Shown here piece after piece: positions 9,506 through 19,639 of a DNA stretch of 64,000 nt. The translations under genes and the position numbers were made by a program. The DNA lies in NCBI GenBank assembly GCA_945877425.1, contig CAMCRZ010000003.1, forward strand, positions 62,001 to 126,000. Reading direction: 5' to 3'. The first letter of the stretch is position 1. Each line of letters opens with the position of its first letter. The notes under the pieces were generated by a model that saw nothing but the letters and a program-made list of their open reading frames with translations, did not search any database and had not been told where the DNA came from. The DNA is from an uncultured Treponema sp. GTDB lineage: Bacteria > Spirochaetota > Spirochaetia > Treponematales > Treponemataceae.

Positions 9506-10867
9506 TTAAGTAACATTATGAAGCCACTTTCCTGACTTTAACCTTAAAACACCTGCAAAGAATTTTAAAATCTGCTCAATCTGAATTGCAATATAAATAA
9601 CCCAAGCCGGCTGTTTAAAATAAAATGCTGCCAGACAACCAAGTGGAATTCCAATGCACCACATCCAAATCAAATCGTTTACAGCAGAATAAACTGTATC
9701 GCCGCCAGCACGACAAATTCCAACAATGTAGCACATATTAAAAGCCATAAACGGATAAAGACAAATCAGAATGTAAAGCATATATTTTGCCTGCTGAATT
9801 GTAGAAGGCTTTACGTTAAACAAATAAGGCAAAAGGAATGACAAAGGAATTAAAAGCTGAGCAATAATAACTGCACAAACCGGCATAAACCATGCAAACC
9901 TGAATGCATATTTTCTTGCAAGAGAATCATTTCCTTCTCCAATTTTCTGTCCGATGATAATTCCAGCTGCATTTCCAACTCCAATAAAGAAAACCCACGT
10001 TAACTGAGAAACTGTGCCTGTAATGTTAAAAGTTGCAATAACATCCTGACCTGCATGAGCAAAAATAGAGTTTTGAGTTGTAATGCCAAAGCCCCAAAGT
10101 GATTCATTTAAAATAACCGGCAATGCAATTTTTAAATAACGCCCAACTGAATCTTTAGAAAAACTGAATAATTCACGAAGTTTTCCGCAAGATTCAAATC
10201 TTTTGAAGTAAGAATATCCAATTACAATGATGAACTCTACAATTCTGGCAACAACAGTAGCAAGAGCAGCGCCTTTAATTCCAAAAGCCGGAATGTTTAA
10301 ATCAAAAAACGGCAGGCTGATGTGAAATCCAAAAATAAAAAGGTAATTAAAAACAGCATTTACTGAAAAAGCTGCTGCTGTACTTACTGTAGGAAGAACA
10401 ACATGACCCGTTGCCCTGAACGCAATCTGATAAGCAAAACTTATTGCCATAAGCGGATAACTGAAACCTGCTACACGCAAATACTCTTCTCCTAAAGCAA
10501 TAATGTCTTTCTCTTTAGAATAGAAGCTCATTAAAAAGCCAGGACAAATTTGTGTGCCTAAAGTAAACAGCAGCGATAAAACTAATGAAAAAGAAAGCGT
10601 TATGCCAAGAGTTTTCCTGATGCCGTTAATATCTTTCTTTCCCCACAACTGAGCAAAAAATATTGAGCCTCCGCTGGAAATTCCAAAAAGCATCATATTC
10701 AGTAAAAAGAACACCTGGTTTCCAAGACCTACAGCTGCAATCTTTGCTTCTCCAAGCTGACCAATCATTACTGTATCAAGAATATTTACAAACGTTTGCA
10801 ATAAATTCTGCAGAATAATCGGTACTGCAATTTTAAAAAGCGTACTGTAAAAATTTTTCAGTTTCAT
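9506..10867 (-). CDS. MATE family efflux transporter
   Basis: Multi-TM protein starting LKNFYSTLFKIAVPIILQNLLQTFVNILDTVMIGQLGEAKIAAVGLGNQ. Confidence 0.88.
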   Translation of the reverse strand: MKLKNFYSTLFKIAVPIILQNLLQTFVNILDTVMIGQLGEAKIAAVGLGNQVFFLLNMMLFGISSGGSIFFAQLWGKKDINGIRKTLGITLSFSLVLSLLFTLGTQICPGFLMSFYSKEKDIIALGEEYLRVAGFSYPLMAISFAYQIAFRATGHVVLPTVSTAAAFSVNAVFNYLFIFGFHISLPFFDLNIPAFGIKGAALATVVARIVEFIIVIGYSYFKRFESCGKLRELFSFSKDSVGRYLKIALPVILNESLWGFGITTQNSIFAHAGQDVIATFNITGTVSQLTWVFFIGVGNAAGIIIGQKIGEGNDSLARKYAFRFAWFMPVCAVIIAQLLIPLSFLLPYLFNVKPSTIQQAKYMLYILICLYPFMAFNMCYIVGICRAGGDTVYSAVNDLIWMWCIGIPLGCLAAFYFKQPAWVIYIAIQIEQILKFFAGVLRLKSGKWLHNVT

Positions 10868-10902
10868 AAAAAATTAACTCTCCATAAGATAAATAAAAAA
10901 AA

Positions 10903-10918
10903 ACTAACAATCGTTAGT
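10903..10918. promoter_or_regulatory. Palindromic operator-like site (TetR-type spacing)
   Basis: ACTAACAATCGTTAGT in the region just upstream of the minus-strand MATE gene. Confidence 0.45.
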
Positions 10919-10984
10919 CTGTTTAATTTAGAATTACAACCAGCCGGAAGTTTAAACTTATTACCGTTCGTTAGCCTACACTGA

Positions 10985-11464
10985 TTATAAATCCAGCACT
11001 TTATTGTCTAAAACAGCCTTTTCCAGCTTTTTATTCTTATACACAAGTTTAAGGGAAAAAAATGGCTGCAGCGGATTTTGCAAAAGCTTTAAAAATATAA
11101 CGTCACCTTCCCAATGTTCCAGAGAAAGAAAATCTTCTTTTTTAATCCATTCTAAAGTGCCTTCGTCGCAAGTTTTTATAGTTCCTGAAAAAGAATCAGA
11201 AGTATAAAGGCACATATATTCAGCAGGATCATCATCAGAAAGAAACGTTACAATTCCCCTAAACTTATAAGAATTCAGCGTAAGACCTGTTTCTTCAAAA
11301 ACTTCACGCAACAAACATTCATCAGGACTTTCACCGGCTTCAAAATGACCGCCAACACCAATCCACTTATTTTCGTTTATATCATTCTTTTTCTTTACTC
11401 TATGAAGAAGCAGATACTTGTCGTCCTGCTCTATATAGCAAAGTGTAGTCAACTGCGATTTCAT
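10985..11464 (-). CDS. NUDIX hydrolase (8-oxo-dGTP diphosphatase-like)
   Basis: Nudix box GGHFEAGESPDECLLREVFEETGL. Confidence 0.88.
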   Translation of the reverse strand: MKSQLTTLCYIEQDDKYLLLHRVKKKNDINENKWIGVGGHFEAGESPDECLLREVFEETGLTLNSYKFRGIVTFLSDDDPAEYMCLYTSDSFSGTIKTCDEGTLEWIKKEDFLSLEHWEGDVIFLKLLQNPLQPFFSLKLVYKNKKLEKAVLDNKVLDL

Positions 11465-11473
11465 ATAACGTCC

Positions 11474-12370
11474 TTATTTTCCAAAAGCAAACTGCCTTAA
11501 TTCAAGAACTGCATCTACAACTCTTGGTCCAGGCCTGTTAAAAACGTTTCCATCTACTTGAAGAATTCTTTTGTTTTTAACGGCATTAATATTCTGCCAG
11601 CTTTTTCTTCTATATATATTGTCTAAACTGTACCCATTATCATTCGGTAAAATTATAATGTCAGGGTTTCTTTCCAGAATAGATTCTTCGCTAACTTCAG
11701 GATAACCTTCCTTTATGTCAGAAAAAATATTGTAACAGCCGGATTTTTCTATAATGTCATTTATAAACGAAGAATTTCCCACGCTAATAAACGGTTCATT
11801 CCAAAGTTCATAAAACACTTTAACTTTTTTATCAGCTGTATCCTTTATATCTGTATCCATTTCAATGGAACGCTTCATTTCACCTATAAAAATCTGTGCC
11901 CTTTTAGAACAATCTGTAACCTTTCCTATATACTCAATTTCTTCATAAAGACTGTCTAAACTGCTGCAATCAGAAAGAAACACTTTTATGCCGTAAGAAC
12001 TTAAACTTTCACTTAACATTTCGTGAGCACCGGAACTTCCGTAAACAAAATCAGGCTTAAAAGAAAGAATTGCTTCCAAACTGATTGTCTCTCCAGAAAA
12101 GCCGCCAACGCTGGGAAACTTGTTCATTACGCTTGGAAAGTCGCAAAAATCAGTTCGTGCAACAATTTTATCTTCGCCGCCAACAGCACAAATTATTTCT
12201 CCGCTGCTCGGACTTAAGCAAACAATTCTTTTTGCAACATCAATATCTGTATCCTTCTTTTTACAGCCAGAAAAAACTGTAACCATAAAAACTGTACCCA
12301 AAAGCAAACTGTTTACGAGTACAGATTTTACATTACTGAAAAAAAGAAAGTGTTTTTCTTTACAAATCAA
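11474..12370 (-). CDS. Periplasmic substrate-binding lipoprotein of a cobalamin/iron-type ABC transporter (BtuF-like)
   Basis: Lipobox VFSGCKKK; RIVCLSPSSGEIICAVGGEDKIVARTDFCDFP; PDIIILPNDN. Confidence 0.8.
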   Translation of the reverse strand: MICKEKHFLFFSNVKSVLVNSLLLGTVFMVTVFSGCKKKDTDIDVAKRIVCLSPSSGEIICAVGGEDKIVARTDFCDFPSVMNKFPSVGGFSGETISLEAILSFKPDFVYGSSGAHEMLSESLSSYGIKVFLSDCSSLDSLYEEIEYIGKVTDCSKRAQIFIGEMKRSIEMDTDIKDTADKKVKVFYELWNEPFISVGNSSFINDIIEKSGCYNIFSDIKEGYPEVSEESILERNPDIIILPNDNGYSLDNIYRRKSWQNINAVKNKRILQVDGNVFNRPGPRVVDAVLELRQFAFGK

Positions 12371-13057
12371 TTATTTACAACCCCATTCTTCGTAATAAGA
12401 ATCAATCTGCTTTTTCAAATCATCTGTTATAACGCCATCTTTTCCAGGAACATACAAAGCATCAACAACTTCTTTCATAGAAACAATGGCTTTTGCAGGA
12501 AAACCGTACTTTTCGCTAATAACGTCAAGTGCAGATTTGTCACTGTCAGCAGCTTTTTCCATACGATTTAAACTAACTATTTCACCAACAATTTTAATTC
12601 CGCCGGCAACTGTTTCCTGAGCTTTAATTTTTGGGTAAGTTTCTTCAATAGATTTTCCGGAAGTAGTTACATCTTCAATAATAACAACTCTGTCACCATC
12701 TTTTAAACTGTACCCTAAAAGTGTACCCTTATCTGCACCGTGATCTTTAGTTTCCTTTCTATCAGCGCAATATTTAATTTCTTTTCCATATAATTTTGAA
12801 TAAGCAATGCAAGTTGCAACACTTAAAGGAATGCCTTTATAAGCTGGTCCAAAAAGAACATCAAAATCATCACCAAAATTCTCATGAATAGCGTGTGCGT
12901 AAAATTCTCCAAGTTTAGCCAGCTGACTTCCAGTTACATAAGAACCAGCATTCATAAAAAACGGAGACTTTCTTCCGCTTTTCAAAGTAAAATCACCAAA
13001 CTTTAAAACCTTACATTCAACCATAAAATCAATAAAATCTTTCTTATACTGTTCCAT
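12371..13057 (-). CDS. pyrE: Orotate phosphoribosyltransferase
   Basis: FTLKSGRKSPFFMNAG; PRPP motif VVIIEDVTTSGKSIEET. Confidence 0.93.
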   Translation of the reverse strand: MEQYKKDFIDFMVECKVLKFGDFTLKSGRKSPFFMNAGSYVTGSQLAKLGEFYAHAIHENFGDDFDVLFGPAYKGIPLSVATCIAYSKLYGKEIKYCADRKETKDHGADKGTLLGYSLKDGDRVVIIEDVTTSGKSIEETYPKIKAQETVAGGIKIVGEIVSLNRMEKAADSDKSALDVISEKYGFPAKAIVSMKEVVDALYVPGKDGVITDDLKKQIDSYYEEWGCK

Positions 13058-13146
13058 AATATTTCATTTTACTGAATTTGAAGCATACTCTCAATTAGAA
13101 AATCATTAAACTTGCATAAACAAAAAATCAGCCTTACAATCAACTC

Positions 13147-14145
13147 ATGAACAATTATCTTGCAAACCCAAACCGTTATGAAGGAACAATGGAATATCAG
13201 CGTTGTGGAAATAGCGGACTTAAACTGCCAAGAATTTCACTTGGTTTATGGCACAATTTCGGCTCAATCGATGACTTTGAAAATCAGAAAAAAATGATAT
13301 TTAAAGCATTTGATTTAGGAATTACTCACTTTGATTTGGCAAACAATTACGGTCCTGAACCTGGAAGTGCTGAAGAAAATTTCGGACGGATTATCAGTCA
13401 GGAATTAAAATCTTACAGAGATGAACTTATCATTTCAACTAAAGCCGGTTACAAAATGTGGGAAGGTCCATACGGTGACAACGGTTCAAGAAAGTATTTA
13501 ATTGCCAGTTTAAATCAAAGTTTAAAGCGAATGAAACTTGATTACGTTGATATTTTTTATCACCATCGTCCTGATTCACAAACGCCTTTAGAAGAATCAA
13601 TGTCTGCACTTTCCGATTCCATTAAATCAGGAAAAGCTTTATACGCCGGTATTTCAAATTACAATGCAGAGTCTTCTTTAAAAGCAGCAGCAATATTGAA
13701 AGCAAACAATACGCCTCTTTTGATAAATCAATTCCGTTACAATATGTTTGACCGATGGAGCGAAGACGACAAACTTCTTGATGCACTTGAAAACGCCGGT
13801 GCCGGTTCAATTACATTTAGTCCGCTTGCACAAGGAATACTTTCTACAAAATACTTTAACGGTATTCCGGAAAATTCCAGAGCAACAAGAGGTGTTTTCT
13901 TAAAGAAAGAATTTATTACAAAAGAAAAAATTTCAAAAGCAAAAAAGCTGAACGAAATTGCTGAGTCAAGAAATCAAACTCTTTCACAAATGGCTCTTTG
14001 CTGGAACTTAAGGAAAAATCGTGTTACTTCAGTTTTAATTGGTGCACATACGCCTGAACAAATTGAAGAAAACGTAAAAATAATTCAGCATTTAGACTTT
14101 ACTGAAGATGAATTAAATGCAATTGAATCTATTCTTTCTGATTAA
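13147..14145 (+). CDS. Aldo/keto reductase (YghZ/MgrA-like)
   Basis: MEYQRCGNSGLKLPRISLGLWHNFG; THFDLANNYGPEPGSAEENFG; YVDIFYHHRPD. Confidence 0.9.
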   Translation: MNNYLANPNRYEGTMEYQRCGNSGLKLPRISLGLWHNFGSIDDFENQKKMIFKAFDLGITHFDLANNYGPEPGSAEENFGRIISQELKSYRDELIISTKAGYKMWEGPYGDNGSRKYLIASLNQSLKRMKLDYVDIFYHHRPDSQTPLEESMSALSDSIKSGKALYAGISNYNAESSLKAAAILKANNTPLLINQFRYNMFDRWSEDDKLLDALENAGAGSITFSPLAQGILSTKYFNGIPENSRATRGVFLKKEFITKEKISKAKKLNEIAESRNQTLSQMALCWNLRKNRVTSVLIGAHTPEQIEENVKIIQHLDFTEDELNAIESILSD

Positions 14146-14178
14146 AGTTTGATTGAAAATTTTACTAAAACAAGAATA

Positions 14179-14208
14179 AGCTGCAGTGTTTAATTGCAGC
14201 TTTTTTTT
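14179..14208 (+). terminator. Rho-independent terminator downstream of aldo/keto reductase gene
   Basis: AGCTGCA-loop-TGCAGCT followed by a T run. Confidence 0.75.
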
Positions 14209-14279
14209 ATTCAGTTCATTTCAAAAATTAAAACTAAACAAAACTTGACACATCTTTTTTACTTCGTAATACTTTCATT

Positions 14280-15629
14280 ATGGCAGACAGTATTGTTTCA
14301 GAAAAAGCAGAACGTATTCGCGACGTAATCCGTTACATTGAAAGATTTAAAGATGCACTGGTTGTTATCTATATTGATGAAGAATTATTAGACTCAAATA
14401 TTTTTCTCAGCCACATAAAAGACATTTGCCTTATTCATGAAGTTGGCTTAAAAGTGATTGTTGTTCCTGGAGCAAGTAAAAGAATTGATCAAGTTCTTAC
14501 AGATGCAAATCTAAAATGGACTATTCACAACAACAGTCGCATTACGTCTCCGGAAGCAATGCCTCTTATAAAAATGGCTGCATTTGATGTTTCAAATCAA
14601 ATTATGACAGCACTTGCAGGTGAAAAGAAAACTGCCGTTATTGGTAACTGGGTTAGAGCAAGAAGCAAAGGTATTATAGACGGATTTGATTATGGCACAA
14701 GCGGAGAAATTGATAAACTCCAGACTGATTCCATAAAAACTGTTTTGGATAATGGTTTCATTCCGATTTTTCCATGCATTGGATGGAGTCTTACAGGAAA
14801 ACCTTACAACATATCTTCAATAGAACTTTCTAAGCAAATTGCCGTTCACTTAAAAGCTGACAAATTGTTTTTCCTTGTTCCTAATGCAAAAATAACAACC
14901 GATAGTTTTATTATTCCAGAAACAATCGGTCGTTCTTTAGAAAATACTATTCCTGCAATGAATCTTGAAGAAGTTGATGACTTCCTGAAAGAAAACAAAT
15001 CAATTATAGAAAACGTAAACTACCGTTCGTTAGTTTACAAAATTATTTCTCTTCTTAATCTTGCAAAAGATGCCTGCAAAGAAGGTGTTACTCGTGTTCA
15101 CATTTTGAATGGTTCTGTAAATGGAAGTGTTCCATGTGAAATATTCAGCGACTTTGGTTCAGGCACAATGATCTACAGTAATAACTATGGAAAAATACGT
15201 CCTATGACTTACGACGATATTGGAACAGTCATTAGTTTAATGCAGCCTTTTGTTGACAAAGGAATTCTTCTTCCAAGAACAAAAGAAAGTTTCAGTTCTC
15301 AATATCAGCATTATATTGTATACGAATTAGACGGCGCCATAAGAGCTTGTGCATCTTTAATTCCTTATGAAGACAATCAGATGGAAATAGCCGGCGTTAC
15401 TGTTGACAAGAATTATTCTCACATTGGAATTGGTCCAAAACTAATTCAATGCCTTATTGATAAAGCTGTTTCACGTGAAGCAAAAAGTGTATTTCTTCTT
15501 ACAACTCAAACTTCTGACTGGTTTGAAAAATTTGGTTTTACAGAAGATGATATTTCTACAATTCCTGCTAAACGAAGAGAATTATGGACTTCACAAAGAG
15601 GTTCAAAAGTTATGAGAAAATATCTTTAA
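14280..15629 (+). CDS. argA: Amino-acid N-acetyltransferase (N-acetylglutamate synthase, AAK + GNAT domains)
   Basis: AAK-like N-terminal half (VPGASKRIDQVL) and C-terminal GNAT domain (GVTVDKNYSHIGIGPKLIQCLIDKA); 449 aa. Confidence 0.85.
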   Translation: MADSIVSEKAERIRDVIRYIERFKDALVVIYIDEELLDSNIFLSHIKDICLIHEVGLKVIVVPGASKRIDQVLTDANLKWTIHNNSRITSPEAMPLIKMAAFDVSNQIMTALAGEKKTAVIGNWVRARSKGIIDGFDYGTSGEIDKLQTDSIKTVLDNGFIPIFPCIGWSLTGKPYNISSIELSKQIAVHLKADKLFFLVPNAKITTDSFIIPETIGRSLENTIPAMNLEEVDDFLKENKSIIENVNYRSLVYKIISLLNLAKDACKEGVTRVHILNGSVNGSVPCEIFSDFGSGTMIYSNNYGKIRPMTYDDIGTVISLMQPFVDKGILLPRTKESFSSQYQHYIVYELDGAIRACASLIPYEDNQMEIAGVTVDKNYSHIGIGPKLIQCLIDKAVSREAKSVFLLTTQTSDWFEKFGFTEDDISTIPAKRRELWTSQRGSKVMRKYL

Positions 15630-15825
15630 CTGTCTTTCCATAAGTGCAAATGTAACACAAAATTTCAGCACCAAAATGCACTTTTTGGAAACATTACCGG
15701 CACACTCTTATTTTCAAATCAAAAATCTAATCTTTAGTTAATCCTTACAACACAAAAGTTTCATGAAAAATTGTTTAGTTTTATAACTAAAACTTTTCTC
15801 GAAAACAAAAATAACGTCTTAAAAA

Positions 15826-15841
15826 TGTTTCATGTGGAACA
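15826..15841. promoter_or_regulatory. parS-like site 1
   Basis: TGTTTCATGTGGAACA, close to the ParB consensus TGTTTCACGTGAAACA. Confidence 0.6.
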
Positions 15842-16022
15842 ATTTACTCTTTATGAGAAAACTATTTTTCTTTCCACAGCATAGTTTTCTGCCGAATTTA
15901 AATAACAGTTTAGAAAATATTTAACGCATGATACTTCCTTCTGCAGCAGATTTATCTATAAAACTTAAATGATAAATAGAAAGGTGCATCTAACATAATA
16001 TTCTTAAAAAAAAATTATATAA

Positions 16023-16038
16023 TGTTTTACGTGAAACA
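16023..16038. promoter_or_regulatory. parS-like site 2
   Basis: TGTTTTACGTGAAACA, 1 mismatch to the parS consensus. Confidence 0.75.
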
Positions 16039-16300
16039 ATAATTCTATAAACAGCTTTTAAAACATGCTGCTTTAGCAAAAAGTTCATCCTAGAAAACGT
16101 TTAATGCTGAACATTTCAATTTTAAGAGAAAAATCATTTTGATTTCTGAAGTATAGTTTTTTGCCAATTTTAATTAACATTTTAGAAAATATTTAATGAG
16201 GAACATTTACTTCTTTCTGCAGCAGATTTTTCTGTAAAACTTAAACGTTAACTTGGAAAGCTCATCTCAAACAATATTCCTTATGAAAAGAATTATATAA

Positions 16301-16316
16301 TGTTTTACGTGAAACA
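16301..16316. promoter_or_regulatory. parS-like site 3
   Basis: TGTTTTACGTGAAACA, identical to site 2. Confidence 0.75.
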
Positions 16317-16461
16317 AATTCGTTTTACAATCACCTTTTCTTTAGGAGATTTAAACATTCTTAAAGCAAGCCACACAGATTAGAAATGATTCATACTAAA
16401 ACAGAAAACTCTTTTCAATTTCCAGCTTCAAAAAATCAACTTTAAGAAATGTTCTTACAAC

Positions 16462-16477
16462 TGTTTCACATGAAACA
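16462..16477. promoter_or_regulatory. parS-like site 4
   Basis: TGTTTCACATGAAACA, 1 mismatch to the parS consensus. Confidence 0.75.
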
Positions 16478-16545
16478 ATTTGAAACAGTTAATTTTTTTT
16501 CATTGAAATAAAACTGCATTCAAAAAAAAATATTTCAAAGCTGTA

Positions 16546-16561
16546 TGTTTCACATGAAACA
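16546..16561. promoter_or_regulatory. parS-like site 5
   Basis: TGTTTCACATGAAACA, identical to site 4. Confidence 0.75.
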
Positions 16562-16742
16562 CAAACAGAACGTTGTTACTAAAATTCAAAGAGAGTTGAG
16601 AAAACATTCTGTGTTAAAAACTAAAACATTTATGAAAATATAAATACTTCACATTTCAGGCAGAAAAACCGCAGACAGAAATACTAAACTGATTACAAAA
16701 ACTGCAGATTTTATAAAATTGACTTATCATTTACTTATAAAG

Positions 16743-17028
16743 TTATCCACAAGATTTAAACATAAGGGAAAAAATCATAAACAATTTATTGTGTAATGTA
16801 ATTCTTTGTATTATAAGGAATTACGTTAATTTTATTTTTCCAGATGTTTTTTTTGTAAAAGTTATCCATAAGTTATCCACAGGATGATTGGTTTTAAAGT
16901 TACTATCCTGTGGATAACTTCACTATAAAAAAATTTAGGTTTTACTGATAATTCTATATATTATAAGGAATTAAATTAAAAATTTGCTTTAAGGAAGTAA
17001 AAACTAAACATAATACAACTGTGGATAA
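16743..17028. other. Cluster of DnaA boxes (candidate oriC or DnaA-binding region)
   Basis: TTATCCACA at 16743-16751 and 16873-16881, TTATCCATA at 16862-16870, reverse TGTGGATAA at 16909-16917 and 17020-17028, in AT-rich ORF-free DNA next to gyrA. Confidence 0.7.
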
Positions 17029-17056
17029 CTTACAGGTCAAAATCAAATTTAAATAA

Positions 17057-17111
17057 AAAAAAGACTGTCAAAAAGTTCCGTTATTATAAACTTAACTTAT
17101 TGAACAGTCTC
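17057..17111 (-). terminator. Terminator hairpin downstream of gyrA
   Basis: On minus strand AGACTGTTCAATAAGTTAAG...TTTTTGACAGTCTTTTTTTT. Confidence 0.6.
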
Positions 17112-17118
17112 TTAAAGA

Positions 17119-19593
17119 TTATTCGTTTTCTTTATTGCTGGCTATTCGGTCAATTCCTATTACATAATCTGGAGCTTGAATATCAACAACTCTAACGCCT
17201 GAACTTCCCCTACCCTGCTTTGAAATATCTTTCAGTTCAACTCGTAAAGACGTTCCCTGACTTGTTATGCACATAATGCTATCATCTTCTTTAACAGTAA
17301 GTGCACCAATAATTTCGCCTTTACTATCAACGTTTCCGAAAATACGCTGACCGGAAGTTCCTCTTCCATGAGCAGAGAATTCATCAAAATCAACTCGCTT
17401 ACCAAAACCGCTTTCTGTAATAACAAGAATTTCTGTATCTGGAATAACTGGAGTTGCTGCACAAAGTTCATCACCTTCAGAAAGTTTCATTCCGTTTACG
17501 CCACGACTGCTTCTTCCCATTGGACGAACATCTTCTTCTTTTATTCTAAGAGCCTGACCTCTTCGGCTTATAAGCATAATTTCAAAATTACCTGTTGAAA
17601 GAACTGTACTTACAAGTCTGTCACCTTCATCAAGGCGAATTGCCTGCATACCTCTTGACTTAGCATTACGGAAATCACTTGTAGGAGTTTTCTTAACAAT
17701 ACCGTTTGCAGTTGCCATAAACAAATATTCAACATCACTAAAATCACGGATTCTTTCTGTAATAGTAATTTCTTCATTAGCAGAAACCTGCAGCAGACTC
17801 TTTATATGAGAACCACGGCTTGTTTTACTTGCTTCCGGAATTTCGTGAACTTTAACCCAATAAGCTTTTCCCAAATTCGTTATAAACATCAAATGATCAT
17901 GAGTAGAAGCAACAAACATCTGGTTAATATAATCTTCTTCAACAAGTTTTGCTGAAATTGAACCTTTGCCTCCTCTACCCTGACTTTTATACAAACTTAC
18001 AGGAACACGTTTGATATAACCAAGTTTAGAAATCAGAATAACCATATCTTCTTCCTTAATCATATCTTCAACGTTTATGCTTTCAACTTCACTTGCAACA
18101 ATATCAGTTTTTCTGTCGTCACCGTATTTTTCTACAAGTTCGTTTGTATCATTTTTAATAATTTCAAGAATTTTTTCGTGATGTTCAAGTAAATCCCTGC
18201 AATAAGCAATCAACGCCTTACAGTCAGCCATTTCCTGCCTAAGATCATCAATACGCATATTTGTAAGACGACCAAGACGCATATCAACAATTGACTGAGC
18301 CTGAATATCATCAAAATTAAATTCCTTCATCAAATCGGCTTTAGCAGAATCTTCATTTCTACTTCCACGAATGATTTTTATAACTTTATCGATATTATCA
18401 ACTGCAATAATAAGCGCTTCAAGAATATGTTCATGTGCAAGTTCTTTGGAAAGAGTATAATTTGTTCTCCGGGTTATTACTTCATCACGATGATCTACGA
18501 AATGCTGAATTAACTGCTTAAGAGTTAAAATCTGCGGATGAAGCTTGTAATCATCATTTTTATCAGGAACAAGAGCAAGGTTTATAATTCCAAAACTTGA
18601 CTGTAAATCAGTTTTAGCAAAAAGCTGGTTAAGAATGATTTTTGTAACTGCACCTTTTTTAAGATCAACTACAAGACGCATGCCGACATTATCAGAAGTT
18701 TCATCGTTTGCTTCAACAATTCCTTCAATTGCTTTTTCTTCTGCAAGCTGATTTATTTTCTTAATGATTTTAGAAGTATCAACTCCATAAGGAACTTCAG
18801 TAAATACAATTGACTCTTTTCCAGTTTTAGATGTTTCTATAGTAAACTTTGAACGGATAATTATTTTTCCCCGACCAGTTGAATATGCTTTTTTAATACC
18901 TTCTGTTCCGTAGATAATTCCGCCTGTAGGGAAATCCGGACCTTTAACATACTGCATTAATTCTTCTACAGAAATATTCTGATTGTCAATGTAAGCACTT
19001 ATTGCAGCCGCTATTTCCTTAAGGTTATGAGTTGGCATTTTAGAAGACATACCAACAGCAATTCCGTCAGTTCCATTACAAAGAAGAAACGGAAACTTTG
19101 CAGGAAGAACAGAAGGTTCAGTTGTGGACTGATCAAAGTTAGAAATCATATTGACAGTGTCTTTTTCAATATCAATAACCATTTCTTCTGACATTTTAGA
19201 CATTTTGGCTTCAGTGTAACGATATGCAGCCGCCGGATCTCCTGCAGGTGTACCGAAATTACCTTTTGGAGTAATCATTGTATAGCGCTGAGAAAAATCC
19301 TGTCCTAAACGAACAAGTGCATCGTAAACAGAAGCATCACCGTGTGGATGGTAATGACCTAAAACTTCACCGACAATCTGTGCACATTTACGAGTAGGAC
19401 CGCTATTTGCAAGATGAAGCTTATGCATTGCATAAATAATTCTTCTGTGAACAGGTTTAAGTCCGTCACGAACATCAGGTAAAGCACGCTGAACAATAAC
19501 TGACATTGAATAATCAATATAAGCCTGCCTTACTTCATCTTCGATTGGAATATCAATTAAAGAGCCGCCCTCTTCTGTTTTTATTTCATCCAT
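17119..19593 (-). CDS. gyrA: DNA gyrase subunit A
   Basis: SLIDIPIEDEVRQAYIDYSMSVIVQRALPDVRDGLKPVHRRIIYAM; 824 aa. Confidence 0.97.
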   Translation of the reverse strand: MDEIKTEEGGSLIDIPIEDEVRQAYIDYSMSVIVQRALPDVRDGLKPVHRRIIYAMHKLHLANSGPTRKCAQIVGEVLGHYHPHGDASVYDALVRLGQDFSQRYTMITPKGNFGTPAGDPAAAYRYTEAKMSKMSEEMVIDIEKDTVNMISNFDQSTTEPSVLPAKFPFLLCNGTDGIAVGMSSKMPTHNLKEIAAAISAYIDNQNISVEELMQYVKGPDFPTGGIIYGTEGIKKAYSTGRGKIIIRSKFTIETSKTGKESIVFTEVPYGVDTSKIIKKINQLAEEKAIEGIVEANDETSDNVGMRLVVDLKKGAVTKIILNQLFAKTDLQSSFGIINLALVPDKNDDYKLHPQILTLKQLIQHFVDHRDEVITRRTNYTLSKELAHEHILEALIIAVDNIDKVIKIIRGSRNEDSAKADLMKEFNFDDIQAQSIVDMRLGRLTNMRIDDLRQEMADCKALIAYCRDLLEHHEKILEIIKNDTNELVEKYGDDRKTDIVASEVESINVEDMIKEEDMVILISKLGYIKRVPVSLYKSQGRGGKGSISAKLVEEDYINQMFVASTHDHLMFITNLGKAYWVKVHEIPEASKTSRGSHIKSLLQVSANEEITITERIRDFSDVEYLFMATANGIVKKTPTSDFRNAKSRGMQAIRLDEGDRLVSTVLSTGNFEIMLISRRGQALRIKEEDVRPMGRSSRGVNGMKLSEGDELCAATPVIPDTEILVITESGFGKRVDFDEFSAHGRGTSGQRIFGNVDSKGEIIGALTVKEDDSIMCITSQGTSLRVELKDISKQGRGSSGVRVVDIQAPDYVIGIDRIASNKENE

Positions 19594-19639
19594 TTTTGTT
19601 TCCTATAGTTTGATATTTTCGTATTTATTTGAACTTATT

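Larger units (their letters stand above)
15843..16316. repeat. Diverged tandem duplication, period about 270-280 bp
   Basis: Copy 1 (~15843-16038) and copy 2 (~16118-16316) share TAGAAAATATTTAA, CTGCAGCAGATTT, AAAACTTAAA, CATCT..AACA and end in ATTATATAATGTTTTACGTGAAACAA; matched anchors are offset 272, 276 and 278 bp. Confidence 0.7.

Noticed and set aside
16000-17000. Repeats in the parS/DnaA region as a CRISPR array
   Set aside because: Spacing is irregular, repeats are palindromic 16-mers matching parS, and no cas genes are present.
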